Below are positions 35,754 to 46,936 of a DNA stretch of 64,000 nucleotides, piece by piece. The position numbers were made by a program, and so were the translations under genes. Under the pieces are notes generated by a model. That model did no database searches and had not been told where the DNA came from. It saw only the letters and a list, made by a program, of their open reading frames with translations. Every line of letters begins with the position of its first letter. Positions within the stretch are counted from its first letter, which is position 1. Source of the stretch: Cyathus striatus. Lineage: Eukaryota > Basidiomycota > Agaricomycetes > Agaricales > Nidulariaceae. Where the stretch lies: the NCBI GenBank assembly GCA_025738555.1, contig JAOVFP010000002.1, forward strand, positions 4,712,001 through 4,776,000, given 5' to 3'.

Positions 35754-35801
35754 TCTATCCCTAATATTACAAGTGCTAACCATACTAATGGAAAGAGAAG
35801 A

Positions 35802-36707
35802 TCAGCCGGTCGTCTTGACAGCTTCTTTCGCCGTTTCCTAGTAGAAGAGGTATTCAACGAAAAGTCAGGCCGCGGAGGTGCACCAGAATCACTGACCTCT
35901 CCAAGTTCCACTGGGGCTTCATCAACGAAATCCGGGACTTTGTTGAGATCCGCTAGATAGGAAGTTCCTTCCTCCTCTTCCTCCAACGCGAGAGCATCTA
36001 GTTCTGTTTAATGATTTGATGGGGATTCATGACAAGAAATATGTGGGGCGAACTGACCAGCTTCAAGGTCTGCCTCGTCTAATTCATCTGGCACCTCATA
36101 CGAACGTCCGAGCGATTCCTGGATTTCGTTAGCTTGCTCTAAGAGGTCCTCCATGTCATAATGAATATTCTAAAAAGGATGTGAGTGACGAAACGTGCAT
36201 AAATTAATGGAACAAGGACCTCAATCTTGTCGATGTCAATCTTTCCGTATTGTCTTCTCATCTCCTTGTTCGCTTGTTGCATTGCTTCTACAGTGGCCAT
36301 TGTATTTCTTAGATTCTCTGTGGCGAGCGCAGCTGATTCCATGTTGAATGTTTGCTGAGTGAGCTGGGTCAACTGGGACTCGTACATCTTCTTCTGTTTC
36401 AAAGTCCTTAGAGCCCTTTGCTGAATGGCGGTCTTTGGAGGTCACTTAAATGTAACATGGCGGCGGCAGTGAAATGCTACCTTGCCTGGTCCGTTGCGCA
36501 ACTTGCTCATTTGTTCTTTGTAGCGAGCCAACTCTCCATCTAGCTTCCGAATCTTTACTTCGATGGAGGCAATTCGGGTATCTGTCTGTTATAATGGGAT
36601 GAACAAGGTCAATTGACGAAGCGACAAGGAAGACCAACAGAGTTGATAGCATCTTGTAGAGATGGCTTTGGTTTCTTGCTTGATGACGAGCCGAATATGC
36701 GATTCAT
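35802..36707 (-). CDS. VPS60: ESCRT-III accessory subunit Vps60 / CHMP5
   Basis: A 213-residue Snf7-family protein in six exons: 36707-36639, 36585-36481, 36432-36220, 36169-36058, 36003-35897 and 35837-35802. Diagnostic segments are the start MNRIFGSSSSKK, RIASIEVKIRKLDGELARYK, QRALKTLKQKKMYESQ, NIHYDMEDLLEQANEIQESL and PDELDEADLEAELDAL. The short last exon encodes ETAKEAVKTTG and a stop. Ignoring the last intron would give a false tail that runs into the neighbouring MITE. Vps60 helps Vta1 and Vps4 disassemble ESCRT-III on endosomes. All introns conform to GT-AG. Confidence 0.94.
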
Positions 36708-37454
36708 TGGAGATAATGAATGGAGAGAAAGATGAGTTGCTGTAATAGCTTGTCGCAGCCGGTACAAAGTCGATCTACCTATTATGGTAATACAGGTCCG
36801 CGCCAAGCTCCTGCGATCGTTTACAAGGCTGAAGGCGGGGTCCTCACCCGACCAAACAACATTCTCTCTTTCTTCAGAATTATCCATTACCACCATGCTT
36901 TTTTCGAGTGCTCACTTGACCTAGTCCCAACAACCTTTTATTTCTTCCAGTCCTCCATTGTACATAGGTAGCAATGTTTTCTGAGATCTCATGATCTCGG
37001 TATTGGCGATTAGTGGGCGCTCCGATCCGTGCAACCCCTTGTCGTCTTTTGTCGTTGCCATTCCTTTACCGACAGCCTATCATCCTCCTCTCACCACCAA
37101 GTCGTGTTGACTCCAGAGCATCATGTATATCTTTGCGCAACCATCCCGCATTATGCAAACATCACCTCCATGCCATGAGACGCTGATCAATGCCAAATTT
37201 GTTCAAAGGCTATGTCCCGGATTCATCCAAAAACAAAGCTTGCGTCAACTTCAAATAAGTATGCCTCAACACCCCGTAGCTGAGAATTTCTCCACAGCAT
37301 TGTCGGCTACTTACGCATTCAATAATTTAAGTTTCACGTTGTTTTTTCAGCTCTTAATGACCCCCCGATGCATTGTTATCTCACTCTCTGATTCCTATAA
37401 GAGCGCCGTAACCTTCAGATATTTTTTCCGGACGCTCTATACTAAGTCAAACAA
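36708..37454. other. Region upstream of VPS60 and the kinase-like gene, 747 bp
   Basis: Divergent promoter space. A plus-strand open frame at 37123-37497 lacks a recognisable motif and overlaps the kinase-like start in another frame. It could hold upstream exons of the kinase-like gene, but no splice model is convincing. Confidence 0.35.
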
Positions 37455-39136
37455 ATGCCCTCTGAATACTTTCCTCACGTCAACCTCACAGCCTTGAAGA
37501 AATGGGCGATTATCACTGCGGCTAATCACCATCCTGTTCGCAATGTTTCTCGCAGAGGTGGTAAACCTGTTTCCAAAGCCACGCCTAAGATTATTTCTTG
37601 TGAAGATGTCATCTGGGCTGGAGAGAAGGCGGGTTTTTATTGTATATTTCTCCCTCGCACTCACGCCGAAAAATAGATGATTTTAATTACCTTCGATCCT
37701 ACGAGTCTTCCAATGGGCCCACGCTCAATGCTCGCTCACTTTCCTAGAGGACGCCTCCGTCTCACCACCCAGGCACTGGTATGTCTAACTGTTTTTCTAA
37801 TTATTTTATACTTTCTGACTGGGGGATCTTCAGGTCGGCATGACGGACACGGTCACCATGTTTAAAATTAGGACACCGAAGATATATGCTTATATCGACT
37901 GTATGCCCAACGACATAGGTGCCGAAGTAGTCCTACTTGAAAAGGTGAGATTACACTCTTCTTTCATTTTCCCATGACGTTGATTTTTTTATTTAGGTAC
38001 CTGGAGAAAATATGGCAGATATCTGGACAACACTGTCTCCCAATCTGCAGTTTATGGTTCTTGTGAGAATTGCTGAAACCCTCTGCTCTATGTTCAACTT
38101 TCGAGGCTCCCTCATTTGCACCGATCTCTTAGGAACTGGAACGGATACTCGCCCCGGCGCACAAGGAGAGAAGCGACCTGTAACACATAAACCTGTTCTT
38201 CTGGCCCCTCCGTTCGATCAAGGCCCTTTGAATGGCATGCCACCTGTGCCGGCTATGAAAAGCGCTGAAGAGTATCTAAATGCACTTGCTAATCGTATAG
38301 ATCGCGTGTTTACTGAAACTTCTACTGGCGAGCCGACACCGGAAAACCTTTCGGGTCGAAAGTCACGTATACCAGGTGGACCAGATCTTACCTACCTGGA
38401 GGTGCAACGAGCCAAAGATACCTGGAGTCGACTTGCTTCACTTATTCCTTATCACATCGGCGGATTTTATTTGCCCTCAACCTTACCACGCAAAGCTCGC
38501 GAAGCGGCCATTGACATTCTTCAGTCCAACTACTTTGGTGTAAAACATACCGACATGAAAATGACTCGATTTATCGTCGATATCCAACCCAATGAACCTC
38601 CCAGAGAAGGTCACAAGATCAATGTTACACTAACCGGCTGGGAACATGCCCACCGTGCTCCCCTCTGGTCTTGTGCCATGTTGCCCCCATTCTTGTCCAC
38701 TCAAGTTGGTGCGAGGGAAGCAATTCCAGACGAGCAGAAGCCCTACTTCCGCGATTTATTCGTTGGCCGAATAATATGCGATGAACGACTACTCGGAATG
38801 TCCTGGCAATGGTTCATTGCGCACGTTTATGGGGAAGCTGAACGATGGTTTGAAGGTTGCCTGAATACCCACTGGCAATTGCGCGATGATGTCGAGTTTC
38901 TTTTGCCGTTCCTCAAAAGCTACTGGGAAGTGCACCGACCAGATGTACCGTTCCCGATACCTGTCGGCAGAGAATATGCAGCTCCGGGAGACACATCACT
39001 GGGAGCAGAGGATCGTCCTGAAATCATTCCCAACCCCCGTGTTATGGCGATAGACCAGGGCTCAGGGGCCCTTGGTCGCACATTGGGAGAGGAGTGGAAA
39101 ACGGTGATGAACAAATGGATTGCGTACGTGAAGTAG
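37455..39136 (+). pseudogene. APH / Aim9-type kinase-like gene interrupted by an in-frame TAG
   Basis: Three coding blocks fit the aminoglycoside-phosphotransferase (protein-kinase-like) fold: 37455-37778, 37834-37944 and 37997-39136. Visible elements are VNLTALKKWA, an N-lobe glycine-loop-like segment (GEKAGFYCIFL), RTPKIYAYIDCMPNDIGAE, VVLLEKVPGENMADIW, a catalytic-loop-like KHTDMKMTRFIV and TGWEHAHRAPLWSCAMLPPFL. An in-frame TAG at 37674-37676 separates the first part of the N-lobe from the rest, and no GT-AG intron removes it in frame. The metal-binding Asp normally before WE is Gly, and the Asn usual in the catalytic loop is missing. If translation starts after the stop (Met at 37677 or 37713), a shorter protein with an incomplete fold could still be made. 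Family membership is likely; activity is doubtful. Confidence 0.6.
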
Positions 39137-39587
39137 GAGGTGGGTGTGGGATTTGTCCACCTTCCCGGGCCTCTCCTTTCATTTTCCCAATTCGTATAAA
39201 TGTACAGTATGTATGGTTCTGCTATCTGATTCAAAATGTATGATCTTTTTTTTTCCTCTACATGTATACCTATGAGATACTCGTACAGAGCCGTGAGGTT
39301 GGCTGTAAAGTTTGGTCAGAAATTTCGGAAACAACTTTGCACTATTGATGGCTGCTGTTCGAGATCTTTCCATTTCAAGTGAAATCAAACCGAGAATAAA
39401 GAACTGATTGGACCAGAAATACAGACGCAGGACAAACGGTATCGCTCGGGGACACGGCATCGACAGGCTGTCAAAAGGATTAACCGATGTTATGGGGGAT
39501 GTTCTAGTACATACAGAGGCACTGATATAGAATACAGCAACGGAGGTATTGCACGGTGAAATTCCAAGTTACATATGACTAAAGATA
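39137..39587. other. Intergenic region between convergent genes, 451 bp
   Basis: These are the 3' flanks of the kinase-like gene (plus) and the acyltransferase gene (minus). I see no supported coding segment or repeat. Confidence 0.45.
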
Positions 39588-41303
39588 TCAAGAAAGGAAG
39601 CCACGCAGGGCGCCTCCAACGTTAAGAACATCAATTCTAACAAAAGATCAGAGTTGGTACAAAGATGACAGGGAAAGGGATGACGTACAAGAATGTATCA
39701 TGTCCCCAGACACCGCCCAATTCATAATAACTTACAGACTCATTTCCAGCCATGCGCAAGGCGTCCGCAACTTCGCGCTGCTGTTCCACGGTGAAGAGAA
39801 TGTCACTTTGGACGCCTAGAATTAGGCACGGTATGTGGGCCAAAGGGGCCATTCCCGCAGCCAGATCAGGAAGGTGAGGAGGAGGATTGACAGGGGGGGG
39901 ATGTGATTTTGAATGGGACGTTTTGTGTGGTTCTTTTGTTCCGGGGCTTGGATGATGGTTTGCGCAGGCTGGAGAATGAGAAACGGCAGGACGGAGATTG
40001 AGGGCGTCGAGGGCAGATTTGGTCATGTCGAAGAGATCCATAGCCTTGGATATGTAAATGAGGGAATTGGCATCGTATTTCAGGCAGAAGGATTCGCCCT
40101 TTGGAAAGACAGTGACGGTTGGCAGGAGTGGAGGAGGGTGGATGGGCGGAAGACTTACCTGGTGATCGAGGTAGGTTTCGATCAGGAAGTCAGGGCAGAG
40201 TGCTGGTTTTCGAGGGATGTCCTCTGGAAGAGTCTCAGAAGGCGGAAGGGGCCGGATTCGACGACCAAATCTCTGATCCCACTCTGGACCAGAGCGATAG
40301 GTGATGGTGGCGATTTCTAGTGGGGAGGGATGAGAGAAGATGGCAGAGGGAAATGGACATTAGCTTACGTCTGGCGAGTTTCATGCCGGTGTGGGGTGGC
40401 AGGCCATCGTAATAGAAACCATTATTCCAATTTGGATCTGCCATGAGGACTGTTTATGGGATAGATACGCAGAGGGCAGGGAGAAAAAGGAAAAGGGAGC
40501 GCACCACTTCTCTGGGCGAAGCGCATGGCGACACTGGAGGGGCTGCTGCGTGCTGTGCCGCTGATGCTGACGATCTTGCCGACGCGCTCAGGGTGCAGCC
40601 AACCAGCGGCGAGACTCTGCATTGCGCCCATGGAGCAGCCGACACTTGCGTAGAGCTTGTTGACATGGAAGTGATCGAGCAGACAGAACTGGGCACGAAC
40701 CATGTCGAATATGGAAAGGATAGGGAAGCGGGTAGCCCAGGGGGAGCGGGAGAGAGGGTCTTGGGAGGAGGGGCCGGTAGAGCCGTAGCAGCCGCCGAGG
40801 ACATTGGTGCATATGATAAAGAACTGGTCGGTGTCAAGGGCCTTTCCTGGGCCTATGAACTTTTCCCACCAGCCGTCGGCGGGATTGGCGGGGGTGGATG
40901 CGGCATGGGAGGAGGCAGAGAGGCCGGTGTGGAGGAGGATGACGTTGTCCCTGGCGGGGGAGAGGGTGCCCCAGGTCTCGTATGCGATGTCGAAGGCGGG
41001 GAGGGCGGCGGCGGAGTAGGTGAGGGGGAGGGGCCGGGGATGGTGGTAGACGCTGTAGCTCGTTGGGTTGGGACGGGCGTAGGCGGGCTCTGGACCGGTG
41101 TCGTGGTCTTGGGAGGGATCGGGAGGACGATACTGGGACGAGAAGGCGGCGATTAGCTTTGACTGCCGGGTGGCATGGGCATCGACGCAGGGAAAGTGGG
41201 GCTGGTCCTCTGGGGAAGGTGGCTTGGACGAGGAGCGGCGGACAGAGGCGGCGGACGGGAGGAGGGATGCAAAGTGACGGCGGGGGAGACGGACGAGGAA
41301 CAT
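39588..41303 (-). CDS. Mitochondrial serine/homoserine O-acyltransferase (MetX/CysA-like alpha/beta hydrolase)
   Basis: A 497-residue enzyme in five exons: 41303-40508, 40449-40369, 40316-40159, 40098-39689 and 39636-39588. The N-terminus (MFLVRLPRRHFASLLPSAAS) is a typical mitochondrial presequence. The core has FDIAYETWGTL, VILLHTGLSASSH, NVLGGCYGSTGP and the nucleophile elbow GCSMGAMQSLA with Ser; ILGVQSDILFTVEQQ contains the Asp and GVWGHDTFL the His of the triad. The mitochondrial leader and GCSMGAMQ match the fungal CysA/Cys2 branch, which makes O-acyl-L-serine for cysteine synthesis, rather than cytosolic Met2. The substrate choice remains inferred. The plus strand opposite exon 1 is open only because of its GC-rich composition. 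Confidence 0.87.
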
Positions 41304-41386
41304 GGCAATGGCTGAAGCGCAGACGGGGGCCCAGATTGTTATATTATAATATAAATTGTTTATCTAATTTAGGGCTCTATGAGCAG

Positions 41387-43968
41387 ATGGAACCACCGTC
41401 ACCCCCGGTCTCTAATGGGTCTTCCCGCCGTCCACGGTCCAGGGCATCGAGGCAGGTGGTCAATGCAGCAAAGCATGCAAGTCGCTTTCTGTCTCTTTCT
41501 CTTTCATGGCTCTGTTCCTAACACGTGCATGTCGCGCTTTTGCAGGTTTCGTCTTTGATTCGTTCTCACAGGTCTCACTCGTCTGCTCGCTCTGTTCTGT
41601 CCCAGAGTGATGCTAGTCTCCTCTCGTCCCTAGACATGTTCTCCACAGAGGAAGACCGCCCCACCAGAAAGAGGTCCCGCACTGAGAACCGCGTACGTCT
41701 TTCGTCCATCCACCTGTGCTAGCGCTGACCTCAGACACCCAGCTCTACAACTTCTTCTCTTCCTCCAGATCGCGCTCTCGTTCCAACACCGACACCGACA
41801 CACACACTCGCCATTCCAGCCTCGCCTCTGTCTCCTCGCACCACAAGCCCCTCCCAATCCCCGCCGATGCCCCCAACCCCCCCTCCCGCATCCCCTCCCG
41901 CCCCATCTCCTCCACCACCACCGCAACCACCGCAACCATCACCCCCTCCACCCCAAAGCCAAGGAGAGTCCCTCCCTCCGTCGTCCCCGCCCCCGCACTT
42001 CCTTCAGACCCTCATGAACACGATCACCCAGGATCACGCCCGTCCACCCCCAAACCGTCAGCCGCACGCAAGAAGTTCCATAACCTCTTTGGAATCCCTC
42101 TTGGCACCTCGCGGAAATCCTCCAGATCCAGATCCCGCACCGCAAGTCCCAGGCCATCACTTGATGTCCCCCCTTTGCCCTCTCCCCTCCCTACGATGAC
42201 GACCCAACCCCTAAGCCCCGAAAATCCTCCACTTCCCCGCGTCTCCCAAGCCCTTCTCCACCCTCAAAGTCAAGAATGCCTAAATTCTTTTCTGGCAAGT
42301 CCCCCATCCATGCTTGTATTGAGTCCTTCTCTCTTACATCCCACAGGCCGCAACACTGCATCCCAAGACCCGCAACCCTTGCCCCGTCAGACCTCAGCGA
42401 ATGCACCCTCTCCCACCATTGTCTCCGCACCCTTGAGACACCCCTCATCCTCTAATCGTCGCAGCATCAAAAACTCCCCCGACTCATCCCCAGATACTCC
42501 TGTCGCTTCTTCCTCTGCACGTCCTCACCTGCTGGGCATTCCTGCCATCACCCACACCCCCGCCACGCCCCTCAGTTCTCCCGGCAACATCTCACCTGTA
42601 ACCCCCCGACTACCATCACACCATCACCTCAAGAACGGCTCTCTCGATGCCGGCTATCGCTATCGAGGTGGGAACATGGGGGTCGTCAATGAAGAGGGCC
42701 GCGCAGCAGCTGTCATCTCAAAGTCGAGGAGTCTAAAGGGCAAAGGCAGGGAGATAGAGGCCGTCCCGCGCACAGACTTGACCAAAATCAGCACCAGTGC
42801 GCGTGCCACCAAGCATGGCAGCTTCGATTTTGAACGCCCTGGCTGGGGGACAACCATAATACAAAGAACGGGGAGCAACGGGACGAGTGGCACCACAGGT
42901 AGTACCTGGAGTAAAAGTGGGGACAGTGGGCCGAAAGAGAGGGAAAGCACTTGGGGACCGGGGCTGGCTGGAGTGGGGACTTTACAAAGAGACATCTCGC
43001 TGAAGCGATCCAAGGATAGAGAGGACCAGATAGTGGTGGCGAGGGAGGCAAGGAAGAGGCAGGAGGCAGACCGGGATAAGGCCATTGCCTCGCAGCGTTC
43101 TACTCCACACGGGTCTCAGTCCGACCACGCTGCAAATTCGACATCGACCAACGGAACTGGCATAACAGGCAAGTCATCTAGCATGAGTCGCGCTACAGGT
43201 AAAAGAAGCATGTTTAGTAGCAAGAACGGCCGGCCTGGACTTTCAACGCAACATGGCTTGTTTGATTTTGAGCCCCCAGTGCCCTCGCCTACTGGAAGTA
43301 GTCACGACCATTCCGCTTCATGGAATGGACGCGGCGAGAAGGACCGTCAAAAGGAAGAGAAAGGGCAACGAAAAGGTGTGCACCGCAGCGGCGATCGTCC
43401 CCCAGTTCCTGTTCCTCTGCCTTCCAATGTCGGCCACCGATCGGGAACGAAAGGTCGCTCGCTGGATCTTGGACTGGGACTTGCTTGGGCACCGTCAAGA
43501 ATGCGCGAAGACGCCCTGCTTCCCTCGTCTACCTTTGCACGGTCTCTAACTAACTCCTCGTGTCAGCTTGGGCGTTCAGCTTCGGGATCGACCAACAGTC
43601 ACGGGTCGCGGTCCAAGCGAGTTCAAATTGAGGATGCGGTTGAGAGATCCAACGTTGGGAAGGAAGTCGCCGGGCTATTTCGTGCTGCGCTGGATGCTGA
43701 TGGATATACTGCATTCAAAAAATGTACGTCTCCTTTTTTGACATCCTCTTTTGTCGAGGGGCATGTGCAGAGGCGGCTATTTCATTTCGGGAACTGACTC
43801 TCCATTTCAGATGTACATCAGTTCGACGCACACGAGATACCATTCGACGGACCCGCAGGCATTATCACCCAAGTAGAGCGACTACTTCGTAATTCCAGAA
43901 CGCTTGAAGAAGATGCAAAGAAAAGACTTTTGGATAGGTTCATCCGAATTATACTTCAGAATGCATAA
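41387..43968 (+). CDS. Large disordered Ser/Pro/Arg-rich protein with conserved C-terminus, function unknown
   Basis: A modelled 788-residue protein in four exons: 41387-41455, 41546-41696, 41735-43723 and 43811-43968; the total is divisible by three. The third intron would be only 38 nt, so that join needs checking. Most of the chain is low complexity (Ser/Pro/Arg/Thr). Two islands look conserved: AARKKFHNLFGIPLG near residue 190, and the C-terminal helical segment DAVERSNVGKEVAGLFRA, then HQFDAHEIPFDGPAGIITQ and RLLDRFIRIILQNA. Repeated KHGSFDFERP / QHGLFDFEPP motifs near 42810 and 43250 may be short docking motifs. No catalytic domain is seen and no family is recognised. Confidence 0.62.
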
Positions 43969-44402
43969 TCTCAAGACAGCGTATTAAATGCTGTTTCTTT
44001 CTCCTTCATAATTGCATCATTTCTCTCAGTTTTCGGGCATTCGTTTCTTTACCATCTAGTAATATAATTTGTTACCTTATCTTGGTCGGGTCTCTTCCTT
44101 GTGTTTTTGTTTTACATTCCACTGTAACGGTTTTTGCATACGCCCACATGATTCTTACATGCTTATGTGCCTATGATATGTTCGGATACCTTACGTTTAT
44201 CACGTTCTTCTTGCATGCTCTCCAATGATATCTCATGCTCTTGTGGTATTTAGTAGTAAACGAACAATATCTTCAATTATCTGGTACAAATGAGAAAAGA
44301 GGGTCCATCAGGTATAAAGTATCAAGTGTTCCTACATGGCAAATACAAGTTACAATGCGAAAAGACTGCTAGATAACCCCAACCAGGTAACATAACGCCT
44401 CA
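43969..44402. other. Intergenic region between convergent genes, 434 bp
   Basis: These are the T-rich 3' flanks of the disordered-protein gene (plus) and DID2 (minus). Nothing coding or repetitive is visible. Confidence 0.45.
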
Positions 44403-45228
44403 TCACGTAGCAGGCCTAAGAGCTCTAAGCCGCTCTGCAAGCTTGCCATCCTCTTCCCGGACAGGTCCCTCCTTTACACCAAGTTCGGGAACTGCAGTTA
44501 AATCTTTTGAGGCCAAATCCTGTTGCAGTTCGATATTATTCTCTTCCGCTGTCTGTTTCAAAAGTATATCTATTTGATCCTGTGGTGTAGATATTGCAGT
44601 AGTCGATGACATGGTGTCTTCCATGTATGATGTCTGGACATCAAGATCAGCAAATTGCGATTCGAATTTGTCCATGACCATAGAAATCTAACAGTGCATT
44701 AATTCGCAATAACTTGTATGTGTTTAAATCATACCTTTTCTAGGTTCATCGAGTTCATAGCTGAGTCCATTCCCCTCACCACCGATGTCATATTGCCTGT
44801 TATCTGACGCATTGTGACTGCCGTCTCCACTCTGCTCGCAACTGCATCTATTCTGCTGGATAGGCGAAGAAGATTTAAGGCTTCGCTTTTCTTTCGAATG
44901 GCATTGGAAGCATAGATCCTGGCGCCGTCGTTGTTTCCCTGCTGTAATGCCTGGCACTAGAGTGAGACTGGGGTGGTAAGAAAGAAACTCATAAAAAATC
45001 ACTTTCTTGAGCCTTGATTTCTCGGTATTTTCGTCCTTTTGTGCTTTCTTAGCCTGTTTGCTCAGCGTTTTAGCTGTGAACTGGAATTGGACCATTAACA
45101 CTGCGTAGCCAGAGGGATAACCATGGAAAGACTAACTTTCAGCTGAAACAGGGTCTCTGTTAAATATCTCAGTATTGGTATAATATCAAATGAAAGAAGA
45201 ATATGTCCCCACTTTCCAAGTTGCTCAT
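44403..45228 (-). CDS. DID2: ESCRT-III-associated protein Did2 / CHMP1 (Vps46)
   Basis: A 204-residue Snf7-family protein in five exons; the first coding exon is 16 nt (45228-45213, MSNLE plus one base) and the second 20 nt (45156-45137). The rest run 45080-45003, about 44949-44735, and 44687-44403. The joined start MSNLEKTLFQLKFTAKTL is diagnostic. [57 protein letters not shown] and the C-terminal MIT-interacting motif [11 protein letters not shown] follow. Did2 recruits Vps4 and Ist1 to disassemble ESCRT-III. This is the second ESCRT-III gene in the window; nothing suggests joint regulation with VPS60. Confidence 0.94.
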
Positions 45229-45552
45229 CCTGCACAAAAGATGTTCTGGTGGAAGTGTAAGTATAAGCAGGGATTGTTGGCTGTAGCAGTAGATAATTAC
45301 ATAACACAGCCACTGCCAGTTCTGCTTTTATCACGTGAGAGTTCCACGTTACGCGCAGGGCTAACCAAGTATATCAACTTCTGGTTACACGTCTATATTT
45401 CTTCAATTTCTTCACGCATTTTCTTTCGTTCTGCCCCTATTTCTCTTATTTCACGAAAAGGACCTTGTAGGTCCGTCGAATTTCTTCATGGGGCTTCTTT
45501 ACTACGTCAGGTGGCGAAGAATCTATCACAGACTCTTTATTCAAGTACTAAT
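45229..45552. promoter_or_regulatory. Divergent promoter region of DID2 and SVP26, 324 bp
   Basis: Space between two head-to-head genes that both serve membrane traffic. An open frame across it on the plus strand has no family support. No specific site is recognised. Confidence 0.35.
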
Positions 45553-46681
45553 ATGATATATCGTGCTAGCTATCTTGCAATTGTTGCGGCTTTCGTCTTT
45601 GTGACTCTTTCGCTGGGTAAAGACTACGGGCTTCGTGCGTTGGTGTATAATCACTCATTACCCTCCCTTTCTCTCAGCAAGCGGGCTTCTTTATGTCTCG
45701 GAACTCATAGAGGAGCACACTCGAACTGCAAAGGTGATAGGGCAGCGTGGAATATACGTATGTTGCAATACTCTCTCTTAACCATTCATGCACTCACTTC
45801 TTAATTTCATGTATATAGGTAATAATACTACTCCATGTGCTCTTTTACTTCTCTGATTCCCTTCCCCTGCTCCAAACCGCTTTCTCCGTCACCTGTCACA
45901 TTGTCTATCTTCAAAACTTCTCAAGCAGCTGGCCGCTCATATCTCTTTCATCGCTTTCCTTCCTTGCATCTTGTGCACTTGTAATAGCAGATCACTTTAT
46001 TTGGTTTTTCTATTTCGCTCGCAAGACCAATGAAGCCCGTCACGTTAGGTCGTATCGCGCACCGGCGGCCCACATCCCAGGTTTCACAGAAATCGCATCT
46101 TTCTTTGGAATATGTGTCTGGCTCGCGCCATTATTCTTATTCCTCAGTCTCAGTGCAAATGAGAATGCACTTCCTGTGTCTGCGGGTTAGTTACCCGGCT
46201 TTCTCCAGTATATATTCGATCATAACCTTCAGTTCTAGCGGAGCCAGCAACTGCCGGAATCTCTTCAATGCAACAGTCACAATCTCGAGTCTCTCTTATT
46301 CGATCCATGCTTTCCTTCATGTCCTTTGATAAGTTGCCTGGTATTAAAACGAAGAGGAGAGACACGGCTGAAGGATTGTTGGCTCCTCATACCCCAACTT
46401 TACCTCGGACGCCGATATCACAGACACCATCTTCTCCAATGCGCACTCCGTCACAGTTTACAGCCGTCCCGCGATCCCCGGATCCCCGTACAGTCGATTC
46501 GCAGGAATTGGATGTTCACTTTTCGCCTTCTGCTAATAGTATAAAGCTAAGTGCACCTCCTCGGCGATCTTCCCAAGGTCCTATGGGTCCTATGCGTAGA
46601 ACCACTGGAGACTCCATTAGAATAGGGCAAAGGAGAGTAGTAAGTCCTTTCAACGAAGATGACATCTTCAAGGACCAGTAG
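45553..46681 (+). CDS. SVP26: ER-Golgi cargo adaptor Svp26 / Erv26 / TEX261
   Basis: A 319-residue protein in four exons: 45553-45616, 45678-45757, 45819-46185 and 46233-46681. The conserved four-span body is clear: YLAIVAAFVFVTLSLASGLL, YVSELIEEHTRTAKVIGQRG, VIILLHVLFYFSDSLPLLQT, HIVYLQNFSSSWPLISL, DHFIWFFYFA and PGFTEIASFFGICVWLAPL, ending SLSANENALPVS. Svp26/Erv26 packages type II membrane cargo such as glycosyltransferases into COPII vesicles. The C-terminal ~150 residues form a Ser/Thr/Pro-rich cytosolic tail, longer than in yeast and common in fungal versions. Confidence 0.92.
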
Positions 46682-46936
46682 GACGGTTATGTTTAATCAG
46701 CTTGTTGTTTATATCATATATTACTCTATATTGTTGGGTGTATGGCTGAGACTGTTGTATATTATTACGTACGTAGTTCTAGATATGTTTGGGATGTTGC
46801 TGAGGCTGAACGTAAATTACAGTGGTAGAAAGTATTTTTCCGAAGTTTATGCAGTATTTGGTTCTAAAGGAAATGATAAATACAATAATGTATCCTTTTG
46901 CTACTGGACCTCAATCTAGGAAAACGACGCAACCAT

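Noticed and set aside
35723..35896. A longer VPS60 C-terminus ending in a hydrophobic tail
   Set aside because: It results from ignoring a good GTCAGT...CTAG intron and runs into the MITE; the spliced end ETAKEAVKTTG fits the family.
40443..41156. A 237-codon Gly-rich open frame on the plus strand
   Set aside because: It lies exactly opposite exon 1 of the acyltransferase gene; its Gly/Glu-rich wording is the reverse of GC-rich Pro/Ser coding sequence and it has no motif.
44403..46681. A functional trafficking cluster (DID2, SVP26, synaptojanin-like)
   Set aside because: These are ordinary housekeeping genes in different compartments; adjacency alone is no evidence of a cluster.
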